Source: Curtobacterium sp. S6 (GTDB lineage: Bacteria > Actinomycetota > Actinomycetes > Actinomycetales > Micrococcaceae). From it: a stretch of 64,000 nucleotides of DNA. The notes beneath the pieces are model-generated. The model ran no database searches. It saw only the letters and a list, made by a program, of their open reading frames with translations, and was not told the origin of the DNA. How positions within the stretch are numbered: the stretch's first letter is position 1; each line of letters opens with the position of its first letter. Made by a program: the position numbers and the translations under genes. Shown piece by piece: positions 57,038 through 64,000 of the stretch. The stretch lies in NCBI RefSeq assembly GCF_000710345.2, contig NZ_KL537414.1, forward strand, positions 1 to 64,000. Direction: 5' to 3'.

Positions 57038-58081
57038 ATGACCAGCGAAATTATTGATCACCAACGGGCCGCCGACGCGGCCGTCCGCGCTCCCGCACCG
57101 GGCCGAATCCAGGAGCTCGACGTCCTGCGGGGCCTGGCGCTCTCCGGCATCCTTCTCGTCAACGCACCGGCGATCCTCGGTCTCGGCGGCGTCTCGAACG
57201 AGACCAGGATGTGGCTGGACGATTTTGTCCAGCAAAGGTTCTTCCCCATCTTCTCTTTGCTCTTCGGCATCGGCTTCGGCCTGATGTGGACGGCCGCCCG
57301 CGCCAAGGGCGAGTCTCCGCGGTGGGCGATGATCCGCCGTTTCTCGATGCTCGCGGTGCTGGGCGCCGTGCACCAGGTGCTTCAGCCGGGGGAGGCCTTG
57401 CTGGGATACGGTCTCGCGGGTCTCCTGCTCCTCGTGCCCAGCACCTGGATTCCCGACCGCGCGCGGGTCTGGGTGACTCTCGCCGGTGGCCTGGTGCTGA
57501 CCGCCCTGAGCGTCACCATGGCCAGCGGCGGCCTAGCCATGGTCCCGGGGCTGTTCCTCCTCGGATGTGCCCTCGGATCATCGACGTGGGTCCGCAGGAT
57601 GACCACCTATCCGGTGTTGACGTGCTCCATCGCGGTGGTGCTCGTGGTCGCCGATGCGGCCGTGTACCTCACGACCACCCGAATGGACCGTCTGATCGAC
57701 ATGTCCTTTACCGCGCAGATCGGGCTCTTGGGCGCACTCACGTACGCGTTCGTCGCCCTGGCGCTCATGACGACGCCGCTGCGGCGGGTCATGGTCGCCG
57801 TCTTCTCCCCGCTCGGGAAGATGGCCCTGACGAACTACATTGGCGCGACCCTGGTCGTCACGGTCGCCGGGATCCTCGTGCCCGACCTGCGCGGGTCGGA
57901 GGATTCCTCCTCGTGGACGTGGTGCATGATCGGCTGCGTCGCCCTCCTGGTGCTCCAGTGGGCGTGCTCGACCGCCTGGTTGCGCACCTTCACCCAGGGG
58001 CCCTTGGAACGGATCTGGCGTCGGGTGACCTGGTGGGGAACGCGGAGAATGCGTCCGCTCAGGACCAACTCCGCGGTCTGA
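57038..58081 (+). CDS. DUF418-family membrane protein
   Basis: A 347-residue protein with about nine to ten helices. RIQELDVLRGLALSGILLVNAP is the family start, and SPLGKMALTNYIGATLV is the C-terminal DUF418 core. The family (YeiB-like) has no established function, though it is related to membrane acyltransferases in overall look. ATG 57038 has no ribosome site; TAATTT lies 7 nt upstream, the spacing of a leaderless start. Confidence 0.83.
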   Translation: MTSEIIDHQRAADAAVRAPAPGRIQELDVLRGLALSGILLVNAPAILGLGGVSNETRMWLDDFVQQRFFPIFSLLFGIGFGLMWTAARAKGESPRWAMIRRFSMLAVLGAVHQVLQPGEALLGYGLAGLLLLVPSTWIPDRARVWVTLAGGLVLTALSVTMASGGLAMVPGLFLLGCALGSSTWVRRMTTYPVLTCSIAVVLVVADAAVYLTTTRMDRLIDMSFTAQIGLLGALTYAFVALALMTTPLRRVMVAVFSPLGKMALTNYIGATLVVTVAGILVPDLRGSEDSSSWTWCMIGCVALLVLQWACSTAWLRTFTQGPLERIWRRVTWWGTRRMRPLRTNSAV

Positions 58082-58124
58082 GGAGGCCCTCGTCGCCGGG
58101 TCCGAGCGCCGCGAAGGCGGCGGC

Positions 58125-61100
58125 TCACCCCTCCAACAGGCGGTGGATGTCGTCCGCGCCGATGGCCGAGGAAAAGACCTGCCCCTCGTCCATGACCGCG
58201 GTGAACAGGGCGGCCTTGGACTTCTTGAGGTCCATGACCTTCTCCTCGATGGTTCCGGCCGAGACCAGACGATAGACCATCACGTTGCGCTTCTGGCCGA
58301 TGCGGTGGGTCCGGTCCACGGCCTGTGCCTCGGCGGCGGGATTCCACCACGGGTCCATGATGAAGCAGTAGTCCGCGGCGGTGAGGTTGAGGCCGAAGCC
58401 GCCCGCCTTGAGGCTGATGAGGAAGATCGGTGCCTCGCCGTTATTGAAGGCATCCAGGACGGCCCCGCGGTTTCGCGTGGTGCCGTCGAGATAGAGGTAA
58501 GGGATGCCCGCCTCGTCCAAGACCTGCGCGATCATCTTCAGGAACGAGGTGAACTGGCTGAACACCAGGGCCCGGTGGCCGTCCTGGATGATCTCGGGCA
58601 GATTCTCCCGGAGATACGTGAGCTTGGCGGATTCGGCCCCGGCGTGCTCCTCGTCGACCAGTCCGGCCGCGAGGGAGAGCCTCCGGAGCATGGTGAGGGA
58701 CTGGAAGATCGTGAACCGATTTTTGTCCATGTCCTGGAGCAGGCCGAGGATCTTCTGACGCTCCCTCTGCAGACGGGTGTCGTAGACCTTCTGATGCGCC
58801 TCGGACAGGGGCAGGTCGATGCGGTGCTCCTGCTTCTCGGGGAGCTCGGCCGCCACGAGCTCCTTGGTGCGGCGCATCATGAGGGGTCGGACGCGTTGGC
58901 GGAGCCGCGGCAGGGCCTCGTCGCTCTCTCCGCTGGAGATCGGCTTGGCGTAGGAGTCACGGAATTTCCGCGCCGACGGGAACAGGCCGGGGGCGGCGAT
59001 CGAAAACATGGACCAGAGCTCCATGAGGTCGTTCTCCATCGGGGTGCCGGTGACCACGAGCTTGAACGAAGCCGGCAGGTCCCGAGCGATTCGATGGGCC
59101 TTCGTCTTGGCGTTCTTGATGAACTGCGCTTCGTCGAGAATCAGACCGGTCAGCCCGAGATCGCGGTACTCTCCCTCGTCGAGCCGGAGAAGGGCGTAGG
59201 AGGTGATGATCACGTCGGCGCCGTCCGCCCGGTCCACCACGGAGCTACCCGACTTGGCCGACGTGCTGCTGATCAATTCGGTCGTCAGGGACGGGGCAAA
59301 CCGTTGAATCTCCCGGGCCCAGTTGGGGGCCACGGAGGTGGGGGCGACCACGAGGAACCGGGGCCGGCGGGCGGCGTCTGAGCGTTCTGTCCGGTAGACC
59401 TCGAAGGCGTGCAGGAACATGGCGATGGTTTGTACCGTCTTGCCCAGGCCCATGTCGTCGGCGAGGACGCCGCCCAGCCGGTGGTCATACAGGAACGACA
59501 GCCAGCGGTAGCCTTCGAGCTGATACGGACGCAGCGTGGCCGTCAGATCGCCGGGGAGGTGCACCTCGGGGATCTCGTCCAGCTCGAGGAGGGCCTGGAC
59601 CGATTCTTTCCACTCGTCGGCGACGTGCACGTTGGTGGCGAGTTCTTCGAGGTCTTCCCACAGACCGGCCTGATGGCGATTGATCTGGAGCGGGGCGGAC
59701 TCGTCCTGAAGCTGCCGAGCCTCGGAGATCAGCTCCCGCAATTTCATGAATTCGGGGCGGTCCAGGCGGAAGTAGGAGCCGTCGCCGAGGAGCAGGTGCT
59801 TCTGGCCGGAATCGAGGGCGCGGAAGATGTCCACGAAGGGGACGTACCAGGCCCCGGCGCGCACCGTGACGCCGAGATCGAACCAGTCCCGGTCACCGGT
59901 GGATTCGACCGAGACGGTCACGTCCGCGTCGGAGTCCAACGACGTAAATTCCGGGACGTCGCCCCTGACGATCACGCGGGTTCCCGGGATCTTTTCGACC
60001 GTGGGGATGACGCGCTCGACGAGGTCGTGGCTTTCCCAGCCGGAATGCTCGGTCGAGTGAAGGGCGGTGTCGGGAAGGGCCCGCCGGACGTCGGAAATCA
60101 CGCCGAGCTCGAGCTCGGCGTCGCGGATCTCACGGTACGGGTCCGGGTGCCCGACCCCGACCGGAACCCGGATGCGTTCTTCCTCGGATCCCGGGTCTTC
60201 CTCGGCGTCGTGCGGCCAGCTGACCGGCGACGACGGATACAGCCAGTACCAGTCGGCCGCGGCGGGGAACAACCGGGCGTCGTCGCGGCCGGGCTTGAAG
60301 AATTCCACGTCGAAGATCAGCTCGGGCGCGAGGACCTCGGGCAGGGACGCTGCGGCGTCTTCGTCGGTGACCACCGGAACCCGGCGGGCCACCTGGGGGT
60401 AGAAGTCTTCCGCAAAATCGCGGACGTCGGCCTCGGGAATGGCTAACGTGCCGTCTTCGGCGATCGAACGAGCCAGTTGGCTGGGCCTTTCGGCCAGGGG
60501 GATGAATAAGAGCTCGGTTTCCTCCGAGATCCACGGTTCCTCGGGGGCGTCGCGGGCCAGGGCGGGAAGGGGCGACGGGCGGACCGAGCCCCACGACCCG
60601 GAGCTCTCGGCGTCGCGGCTGTACTGCGCGTGCAGTTGGCCTCCCAGTGCGAAATAGGCCTGCGGATCGTTGTTCCTGCCGAGGGGGAAGGTCTCGGAGG
60701 CCGGAACCCACGGCGCCTCGGAACCTTGCGATCCCTCAGGCTCATCCGTGGCGCCGGAATCGAAGCGGAAGCCGGGGGAGAGGGTGAGGCCGCCGTCCTC
60801 CGCACGCTCGATCCTCAGCTGAAGTCTGGTGTCGGGGGCGAGCCCGATCACGACCGGCCGCTCCCGCACCAAGATCGCTATGCCCAGGGACGAGGCGCGT
60901 TCCAAGAGGTCCCACAGCAACGAGGACGCGACGTGGTCGAGCCTCACGTAATCGTGGGTCGAGGCGTACATGCCCTGATCCGGGTGGACGACCGAGTAGA
61001 ACTCGCGGAACCAGTCGGCGTGCTCGTCCGGGATGGTTCCGTCGTGGCTCCTGTCTCCGGAAAACACGTTCCAATTCAGCCCTCCCTTAATCCAACGGCC

Positions 61101-61817
61101 GCGAGTGCCCAGGCGCATGGGGCGGGCCGTCAGCCGGACGGGCGCGGGCGAGCCATCCGGCTGACGGCCGTACCACCGGTGATGGGGGACCTCGACGTCG
61201 AGGTCCAAAGCGGCGGGAACACGATGGTCGTGAGCGGACCCATAGGCGCGTTGCGATTGGAGGGCGCGGGTCATTTGCCGACGCCAGGACGTGTGCATCT
61301 GCCCCAGCGCACGGTTGGAGGGTTCCTCCTGCTTCCGGGACAAGGAGGTGAAGGTCTGCAGGGCAGACTCCGGCAGCGTCACGCCGCTCTCCTCCGACCA
61401 GCGACGCACGGCGTCGGGGACCTCCGGGTTCGCCTCTGAGCCGGGCTCGGTGCTTCCCGCGGGCGAGGCCGAACGCAACGGGCGATCCGAGGTGGCCTCG
61501 CCCCACCCGCCTTCGTGGAACCACCCGAGCAACGCGGCGACGACGTGTTTGCAGTTCGTGCCGACGGGGCACGAGCAGAAGGAATGGAACGGCGCCGAAT
61601 GAAGGGTCTGCTCGGCCGGAAAAATGACGGTCTGTGAATAGGAGGTGCGATCGCTGCCGGAGACCTTGGAGGAGAACGTCAGGCTGTCGGCGTCGTAGGC
61701 CGCGGAGAGCACCTTGCCCGCGCGATAGTACCGCTCACCTCGGCCGAAGGCGTTGTGGCCAACGGCTTTGATGATCTGCGCGACGGAGATCGGCATCTGC
61801 TGAGCGGGAAATGGCAT
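58125..61817 (-). CDS. SWIM zinc-finger SNF2/DEAD helicase-like ATPase
   Basis: A 1230-residue Swi2/Snf2 ATPase. A SWIM zinc finger lies near the N terminus (Cys81, Cys83, Cys89, His91). A large middle region (~150-740) includes a bacterial SNF2-associated domain. The motor has Walker A DDMGLGKT (787-794), the DEAQ box in LDEAQFIKN, TGTPMEN, VFSQFTSFL and DRTHRIGQKRNV. It probably translocates on double-stranded DNA to remodel protein-DNA complexes. Start at ATG 61817 is preferred; TATAGATT lies just upstream, suggesting a near-leaderless mRNA. Such proteins occur both as housekeeping and in defence loci; no defence partner is recognised here except the PIN gene next door. Confidence 0.9.
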   Translation of the reverse strand: MPFPAQQMPISVAQIIKAVGHNAFGRGERYYRAGKVLSAAYDADSLTFSSKVSGSDRTSYSQTVIFPAEQTLHSAPFHSFCSCPVGTNCKHVVAALLGWFHEGGWGEATSDRPLRSASPAGSTEPGSEANPEVPDAVRRWSEESGVTLPESALQTFTSLSRKQEEPSNRALGQMHTSWRRQMTRALQSQRAYGSAHDHRVPAALDLDVEVPHHRWYGRQPDGSPAPVRLTARPMRLGTRGRWIKGGLNWNVFSGDRSHDGTIPDEHADWFREFYSVVHPDQGMYASTHDYVRLDHVASSLLWDLLERASSLGIAILVRERPVVIGLAPDTRLQLRIERAEDGGLTLSPGFRFDSGATDEPEGSQGSEAPWVPASETFPLGRNNDPQAYFALGGQLHAQYSRDAESSGSWGSVRPSPLPALARDAPEEPWISEETELLFIPLAERPSQLARSIAEDGTLAIPEADVRDFAEDFYPQVARRVPVVTDEDAAASLPEVLAPELIFDVEFFKPGRDDARLFPAAADWYWLYPSSPVSWPHDAEEDPGSEEERIRVPVGVGHPDPYREIRDAELELGVISDVRRALPDTALHSTEHSGWESHDLVERVIPTVEKIPGTRVIVRGDVPEFTSLDSDADVTVSVESTGDRDWFDLGVTVRAGAWYVPFVDIFRALDSGQKHLLLGDGSYFRLDRPEFMKLRELISEARQLQDESAPLQINRHQAGLWEDLEELATNVHVADEWKESVQALLELDEIPEVHLPGDLTATLRPYQLEGYRWLSFLYDHRLGGVLADDMGLGKTVQTIAMFLHAFEVYRTERSDAARRPRFLVVAPTSVAPNWAREIQRFAPSLTTELISSTSAKSGSSVVDRADGADVIITSYALLRLDEGEYRDLGLTGLILDEAQFIKNAKTKAHRIARDLPASFKLVVTGTPMENDLMELWSMFSIAAPGLFPSARKFRDSYAKPISSGESDEALPRLRQRVRPLMMRRTKELVAAELPEKQEHRIDLPLSEAHQKVYDTRLQRERQKILGLLQDMDKNRFTIFQSLTMLRRLSLAAGLVDEEHAGAESAKLTYLRENLPEIIQDGHRALVFSQFTSFLKMIAQVLDEAGIPYLYLDGTTRNRGAVLDAFNNGEAPIFLISLKAGGFGLNLTAADYCFIMDPWWNPAAEAQAVDRTHRIGQKRNVMVYRLVSAGTIEEKVMDLKKSKAALFTAVMDEGQVFSSAIGADDIHRLLEG

Positions 61818-62053
61818 AACTTCCAATCTATACCCCGTCGAAAAACTTCGGAGGAAGGACTTTTCAACCGGGGAAGTTCTTGGGTACGCTGGTGAACAGC
61901 TTCAAGAGACCCAACTGCCAAGCTCCGACTTGGTTGGGCACCAACCCCATGTTCACGGGTGGTTCGGATGACGAAGCGGTCTATATTCGCCGCGCCTGCG
62001 GCACTGATGTTTGGTATAGGCAAGAGCATCGAAAGGATTGCGCAATCGCGCTG

Positions 62054-62245
62054 ATGGCCATGTCCACCTCCACTCCCCGCCCCGATTTCTCCGCGGCGGT
62101 CCCCGTTTCCCATGGGTACCGTGCCATGAGCATCCAGGACTACGCGCGGGTCGACTCCGCGCGGACGGAATTCCTCAACTTTTTGCTGGCGCCGGCGGGC
62201 ACCGGTGAGCCCATCGTCTCTCTGGCGGTGGACAACGCCGCATGA
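62054..62245 (+). CDS. Small protein overlapping the PIN gene, candidate antitoxin
   Basis: A 63-residue frame whose stop overlaps the PIN gene start by ATGA (62242-62245), the usual layout of antitoxin then toxin. The second half (DYARVDSARTEFLNFLLAPAGTGEPIVSL) faintly recalls Phd/YefM antitoxins, but I cannot confirm that. The true start is unsure: ATG 62054, ATG 62060 and ATG 62126 are in frame, and the frame is open back to 61880. AAAGGA at 62032-62037 is 16 nt from the first of these. It may be shortened or decayed. Confidence 0.45.
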   Translation: MAMSTSTPRPDFSAAVPVSHGYRAMSIQDYARVDSARTEFLNFLLAPAGTGEPIVSLAVDNAA

Positions 62246-62682
62246 GTTCTGGCTTGCGCGGCCTCCTGCTGGATTCCGATGTTCTCGCCGAGATTCGTCG
62301 GTCACGGCCGAATCCCACGATCGTGGCGTTCCTTCGCCGCAGGTCGCACCGAACCCTGTTCGTCTCGGCGCTGTCCGTGGGAGAGCTGAAAGGCCTGTAC
62401 CCGCACGGTGAGACCGATCGCTGGCTGGACGAGCTCGGCGAACGCTTCCAGGATCACGTGCTGAACGTCGACCCCCAGGTGGCCCGCGCCTGGGCGGGGC
62501 GTTCGACCCCTGATTCCATACTTCGCATGGGCAAGCACGCCTCGACCTCGTGGACGGGCGCGGCCGTGGAAGGCCTGGTCGCCGCGACGGCCGAGGTGCA
62601 CGACCTCACGGTGGTGTCCTCCAAAGCCGACGTCTACCGGGCATGGGGCGTCGAGGCGCAGGACCCCTGGCGAGAGAGCTAA
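62242..62682 (+). CDS. PIN-domain protein, VapC-like toxin candidate
   Basis: A 146-residue PIN-fold nuclease of the type found in VapBC toxin-antitoxin pairs, which cut tRNA or other RNA. The acidic residues are Asp11 (LLLDSDVL), Glu48 (SVGELKG), then Glu110 (AAVEGLVAATA) and Asp130 (SSKADV). The third position is normally Asp (as in DALIAATA), and the usual TRN motif near the fourth is SSK, so the active site is altered but may still bind metal. The overlap with the small upstream frame supports a pair. It is divergent from the SNF2 gene and converges on a glycosyltransferase. Confidence 0.78.
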   Translation: MSSGLRGLLLDSDVLAEIRRSRPNPTIVAFLRRRSHRTLFVSALSVGELKGLYPHGETDRWLDELGERFQDHVLNVDPQVARAWAGRSTPDSILRMGKHASTSWTGAAVEGLVAATAEVHDLTVVSSKADVYRAWGVEAQDPWRES

Positions 62683-62705
62683 ACGGCCGAGGCCGTGGGC
62701 TCCCG

Positions 62706-64000
62706 TCACACCCGGTGGCGAGACGCCGCGCTCGCCGCGCCCCGACGCGGGGCCCCTCGCCATCGCCGGAGCTGCCGGCTCCGGTGGAATTCCGTGGCGC
62801 GATCGTAGTAGCCCTCGAGCTTGAGCGAGGCGGCGCCCCAAGACCGCGCTTCCATCGCCCGGCGGCCCTTCTCGCCGAGCTCACCGCGCACCTCGTGGTC
62901 CCTGAGGGATGCCACGATCGCACGAAGCATGCCCAATTGCCCCGGCTCGTACAGGCGGCCGGTCACGCCGTCGTCGATGATGTCCAGGGGCCCGCCCTTG
63001 CCGACGGCGACCGTCGCGACCCCTGATGCCATGGCCTCCTGGAGGGTCTGGCCGAAAGTCTCGAATTCGCCGGGATGAACGAACACGTCAAGGCTCGCGA
63101 CGTGCTCGGCCAGGTCGGTTCCGGTGAGTTGACCGGTGAATACGGCCTGGTGAAGCGTGGCGCCCAAGCGGGCGCGTTCGGGACCCGCGCCGATGATCAC
63201 GAGCCTCACCCCGGGCAATGACTGCACGACCCGCAGGTCCTCGACCTGCTTTTCCGACGCGAGGCGGCCGACGAAACCCACCGCGAGCTGTCCCTCGGCC
63301 ACACCGAGGCTTTGCCGAACGCGCTCCGACCGCCGTCCGGGGTGGAACAGTTCCGTGTCGACGCCGCGGCCCCACTTGAAGACGCGGGGGATCGCGAGCG
63401 AATCGAGATAGTCCATCGACGAGTGCGACGGCGCCAGCGTCATCGTGGCGGTCGTGTGGATCGAGGCGATGCGCTTATTCGCGTAGGCCTTGAGCCACGG
63501 CATGCCGTATCGGTGCGTGTACGCCGCGACGTCGGTCTGGTAGACCGCGACGGACGGAATCCCCAGCGCGTGGGCCGCCGTGACGGCCCGGGCACCCAAC
63601 ACGAAGGGGGAAGCGATGTGCACGACATCGGGGCGGTACTCGGCCATGATGCGGCGCACCGCGGTCACGGTCCCCATCGAGAATCGCAACGTGGGGTACC
63701 CGGCGAGGGGCAGGGAAGGCATCCTGATGGTCGGGGTGCCCTCTACCTCTTCGTACGTCTGGCCGGGGGCCAGCGTCACGGGGCAGGTGGCGGGCGCCGG
63801 GCGGGAGGCCTGGACGTCTTCCGCCGGTCCTACCCGGGGGAGGGACGGCAGGATGGTCGGGGACCAGTCCGACGGGGTGAATCCCCGCCCGGAGGGGGCG
63901 AGGAACATGACCTCGTGTCCACGGCGCCGCAGGTTCTCGGCGCTTCGCAGCAGCGAGGTCGTCACACCGCTGAGGTGGGGAACAAACGATTCGGCAACCA
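62706..64000 (-). CDS. GT4-family glycosyltransferase (mannosyltransferase-like), N terminus outside window
   Basis: At least 431 residues of a GT-B glycosyltransferase. In-frame VAESFVPHLSGVTTSLLRS at the window end is the usual N-terminal block, so about ten or fewer residues are missing. The GT4 domain has VGFVGRLASEKQVEDL, GAGPERARL, HPGEFETFGQTLQEAMASGVATVA and GRLYEPG. It resembles GDP-mannose-dependent mannosyltransferases that build phosphatidylinositol mannosides and lipoglycans in actinobacteria. An insert of ~35 residues after PSGRGFTPSDWSP is Pro-rich. The C terminus is basic. Confidence 0.88.
   Translation of the reverse strand, partial: VAESFVPHLSGVTTSLLRSAENLRRRGHEVMFLAPSGRGFTPSDWSPTILPSLPRVGPAEDVQASRPAPATCPVTLAPGQTYEEVEGTPTIRMPSLPLAGYPTLRFSMGTVTAVRRIMAEYRPDVVHIASPFVLGARAVTAAHALGIPSVAVYQTDVAAYTHRYGMPWLKAYANKRIASIHTTATMTLAPSHSSMDYLDSLAIPRVFKWGRGVDTELFHPGRRSERVRQSLGVAEGQLAVGFVGRLASEKQVEDLRVVQSLPGVRLVIIGAGPERARLGATLHQAVFTGQLTGTDLAEHVASLDVFVHPGEFETFGQTLQEAMASGVATVAVGKGGPLDIIDDGVTGRLYEPGQLGMLRAIVASLRDHEVRGELGEKGRRAMEARSWGAASLKLEGYYDRATEFHRSRQLRRWRGAPRRGAASAASRHRV

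Noticed and set aside
61880-62053. Upstream part of the frame leading into the candidate antitoxin
   Set aside because: The peptide (up to residue 58) lacks any domain and has no ribosome site at 61880; it is probably the intergenic region between the SNF2 gene and the PIN locus.

Overview
This window looks like chromosomal DNA from a high-GC Gram-positive actinobacterium, most likely order Micrococcales and probably family Micrococcaceae. The reasons are the high GC content, DUF3263, DUF3027 and DUF4031 proteins, a LytR_C protein, a WXG100 protein, an OtsA-OtsB fusion, a DtxR-type iron regulator, a groEL without groES behind a CIRCE element, a c-di-AMP (ydaO-type) riboswitch before an NlpC/P60 gene, and several genes that start 6-7 nt after a -10 box (leaderless). 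I cannot name the genus. I see no prophage, insertion sequence, integrase or CRISPR array; this reads as core chromosome with a few accessory-looking genes.

Layout. 1-260: the 3' end of a 5S rRNA (end of an rRNA operon) followed by strong hairpins. 262-5260: Zn alcohol dehydrogenase, bifunctional trehalose synthase/phosphatase, a membrane-anchored DsbA-like protein, and tRNA-Thr(TGT). 5421-12313: a histidine phosphatase, then a complete fructose phosphotransferase locus (DeoR regulator, 1-phosphofructokinase, EIIABC, Enzyme I, HPr) with a near-consensus promoter and tandem operator-like repeats. 12424-19481: FemABX peptidyltransferase, ThrE-type exporter, uracil-DNA glycosylase, DUF3263 protein, LytR_C protein, groEL. 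19588-27305: MFS transporter, RlmC rRNA methylase, isochorismate synthase, RNase HI with an extra C-terminal domain, orphan WXG100 protein, a two-component system and a small membrane protein. 27569-34997: cold-shock-domain protein, DUF3027 protein, MFS transporter with an odd 5' end, SerC, DtxR/IdeR, thymidine kinase, the riboswitch-controlled NlpC/P60 protein, a small membrane protein and a DUF4031-HD fusion. 35040-45019: tRNA-Arg(CCT), DHA2 drug exporter, membrane protein, PcrA helicase, MHS-family transporter, sucCD and a Tat-exported unknown. 45032-55645: a ferritin-like/VIT1 metal transporter, MFS transporter, a TY-Chap protein, an aldo/keto reductase and a choline-to-glycine-betaine operon (betT-betB-betA). 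55847-64000: YdcF protein, DUF418 protein, SWIM-SNF2 helicase, a PIN-domain toxin candidate with a small overlapping partner, and a GT4 glycosyltransferase cut by the window end.

How genes work together. The fru-pts block needs nothing from outside: PEP phosphorylates EI, then HPr, then the A and B domains of EIIABC; imported fructose-1-phosphate is phosphorylated by FruK, with FruR as likely local regulator. betT, betB and betA import choline and oxidise it to glycine betaine; with OtsAB (trehalose) this gives two osmoprotectant routes. DtxR and the ferritin/VIT1 protein both point to iron handling. Cell-wall functions are FemX, the LytR_C protein and NlpC/P60, the last tied by its riboswitch to c-di-AMP, a signal of turgor and wall state.

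The most interesting items are the c-di-AMP riboswitch lying directly against the NlpC/P60 ribosome binding site, a protein combining HNR-like repeats with a TY-Chap domain, a PIN protein with a glutamate at the third acidic position beside a partner I cannot identify, the RNase HI and DUF4031-HD fusions, and an MFS gene whose conserved N terminus lacks a usual start codon. I did not find a clearly new multi-gene defence or biosynthetic system.
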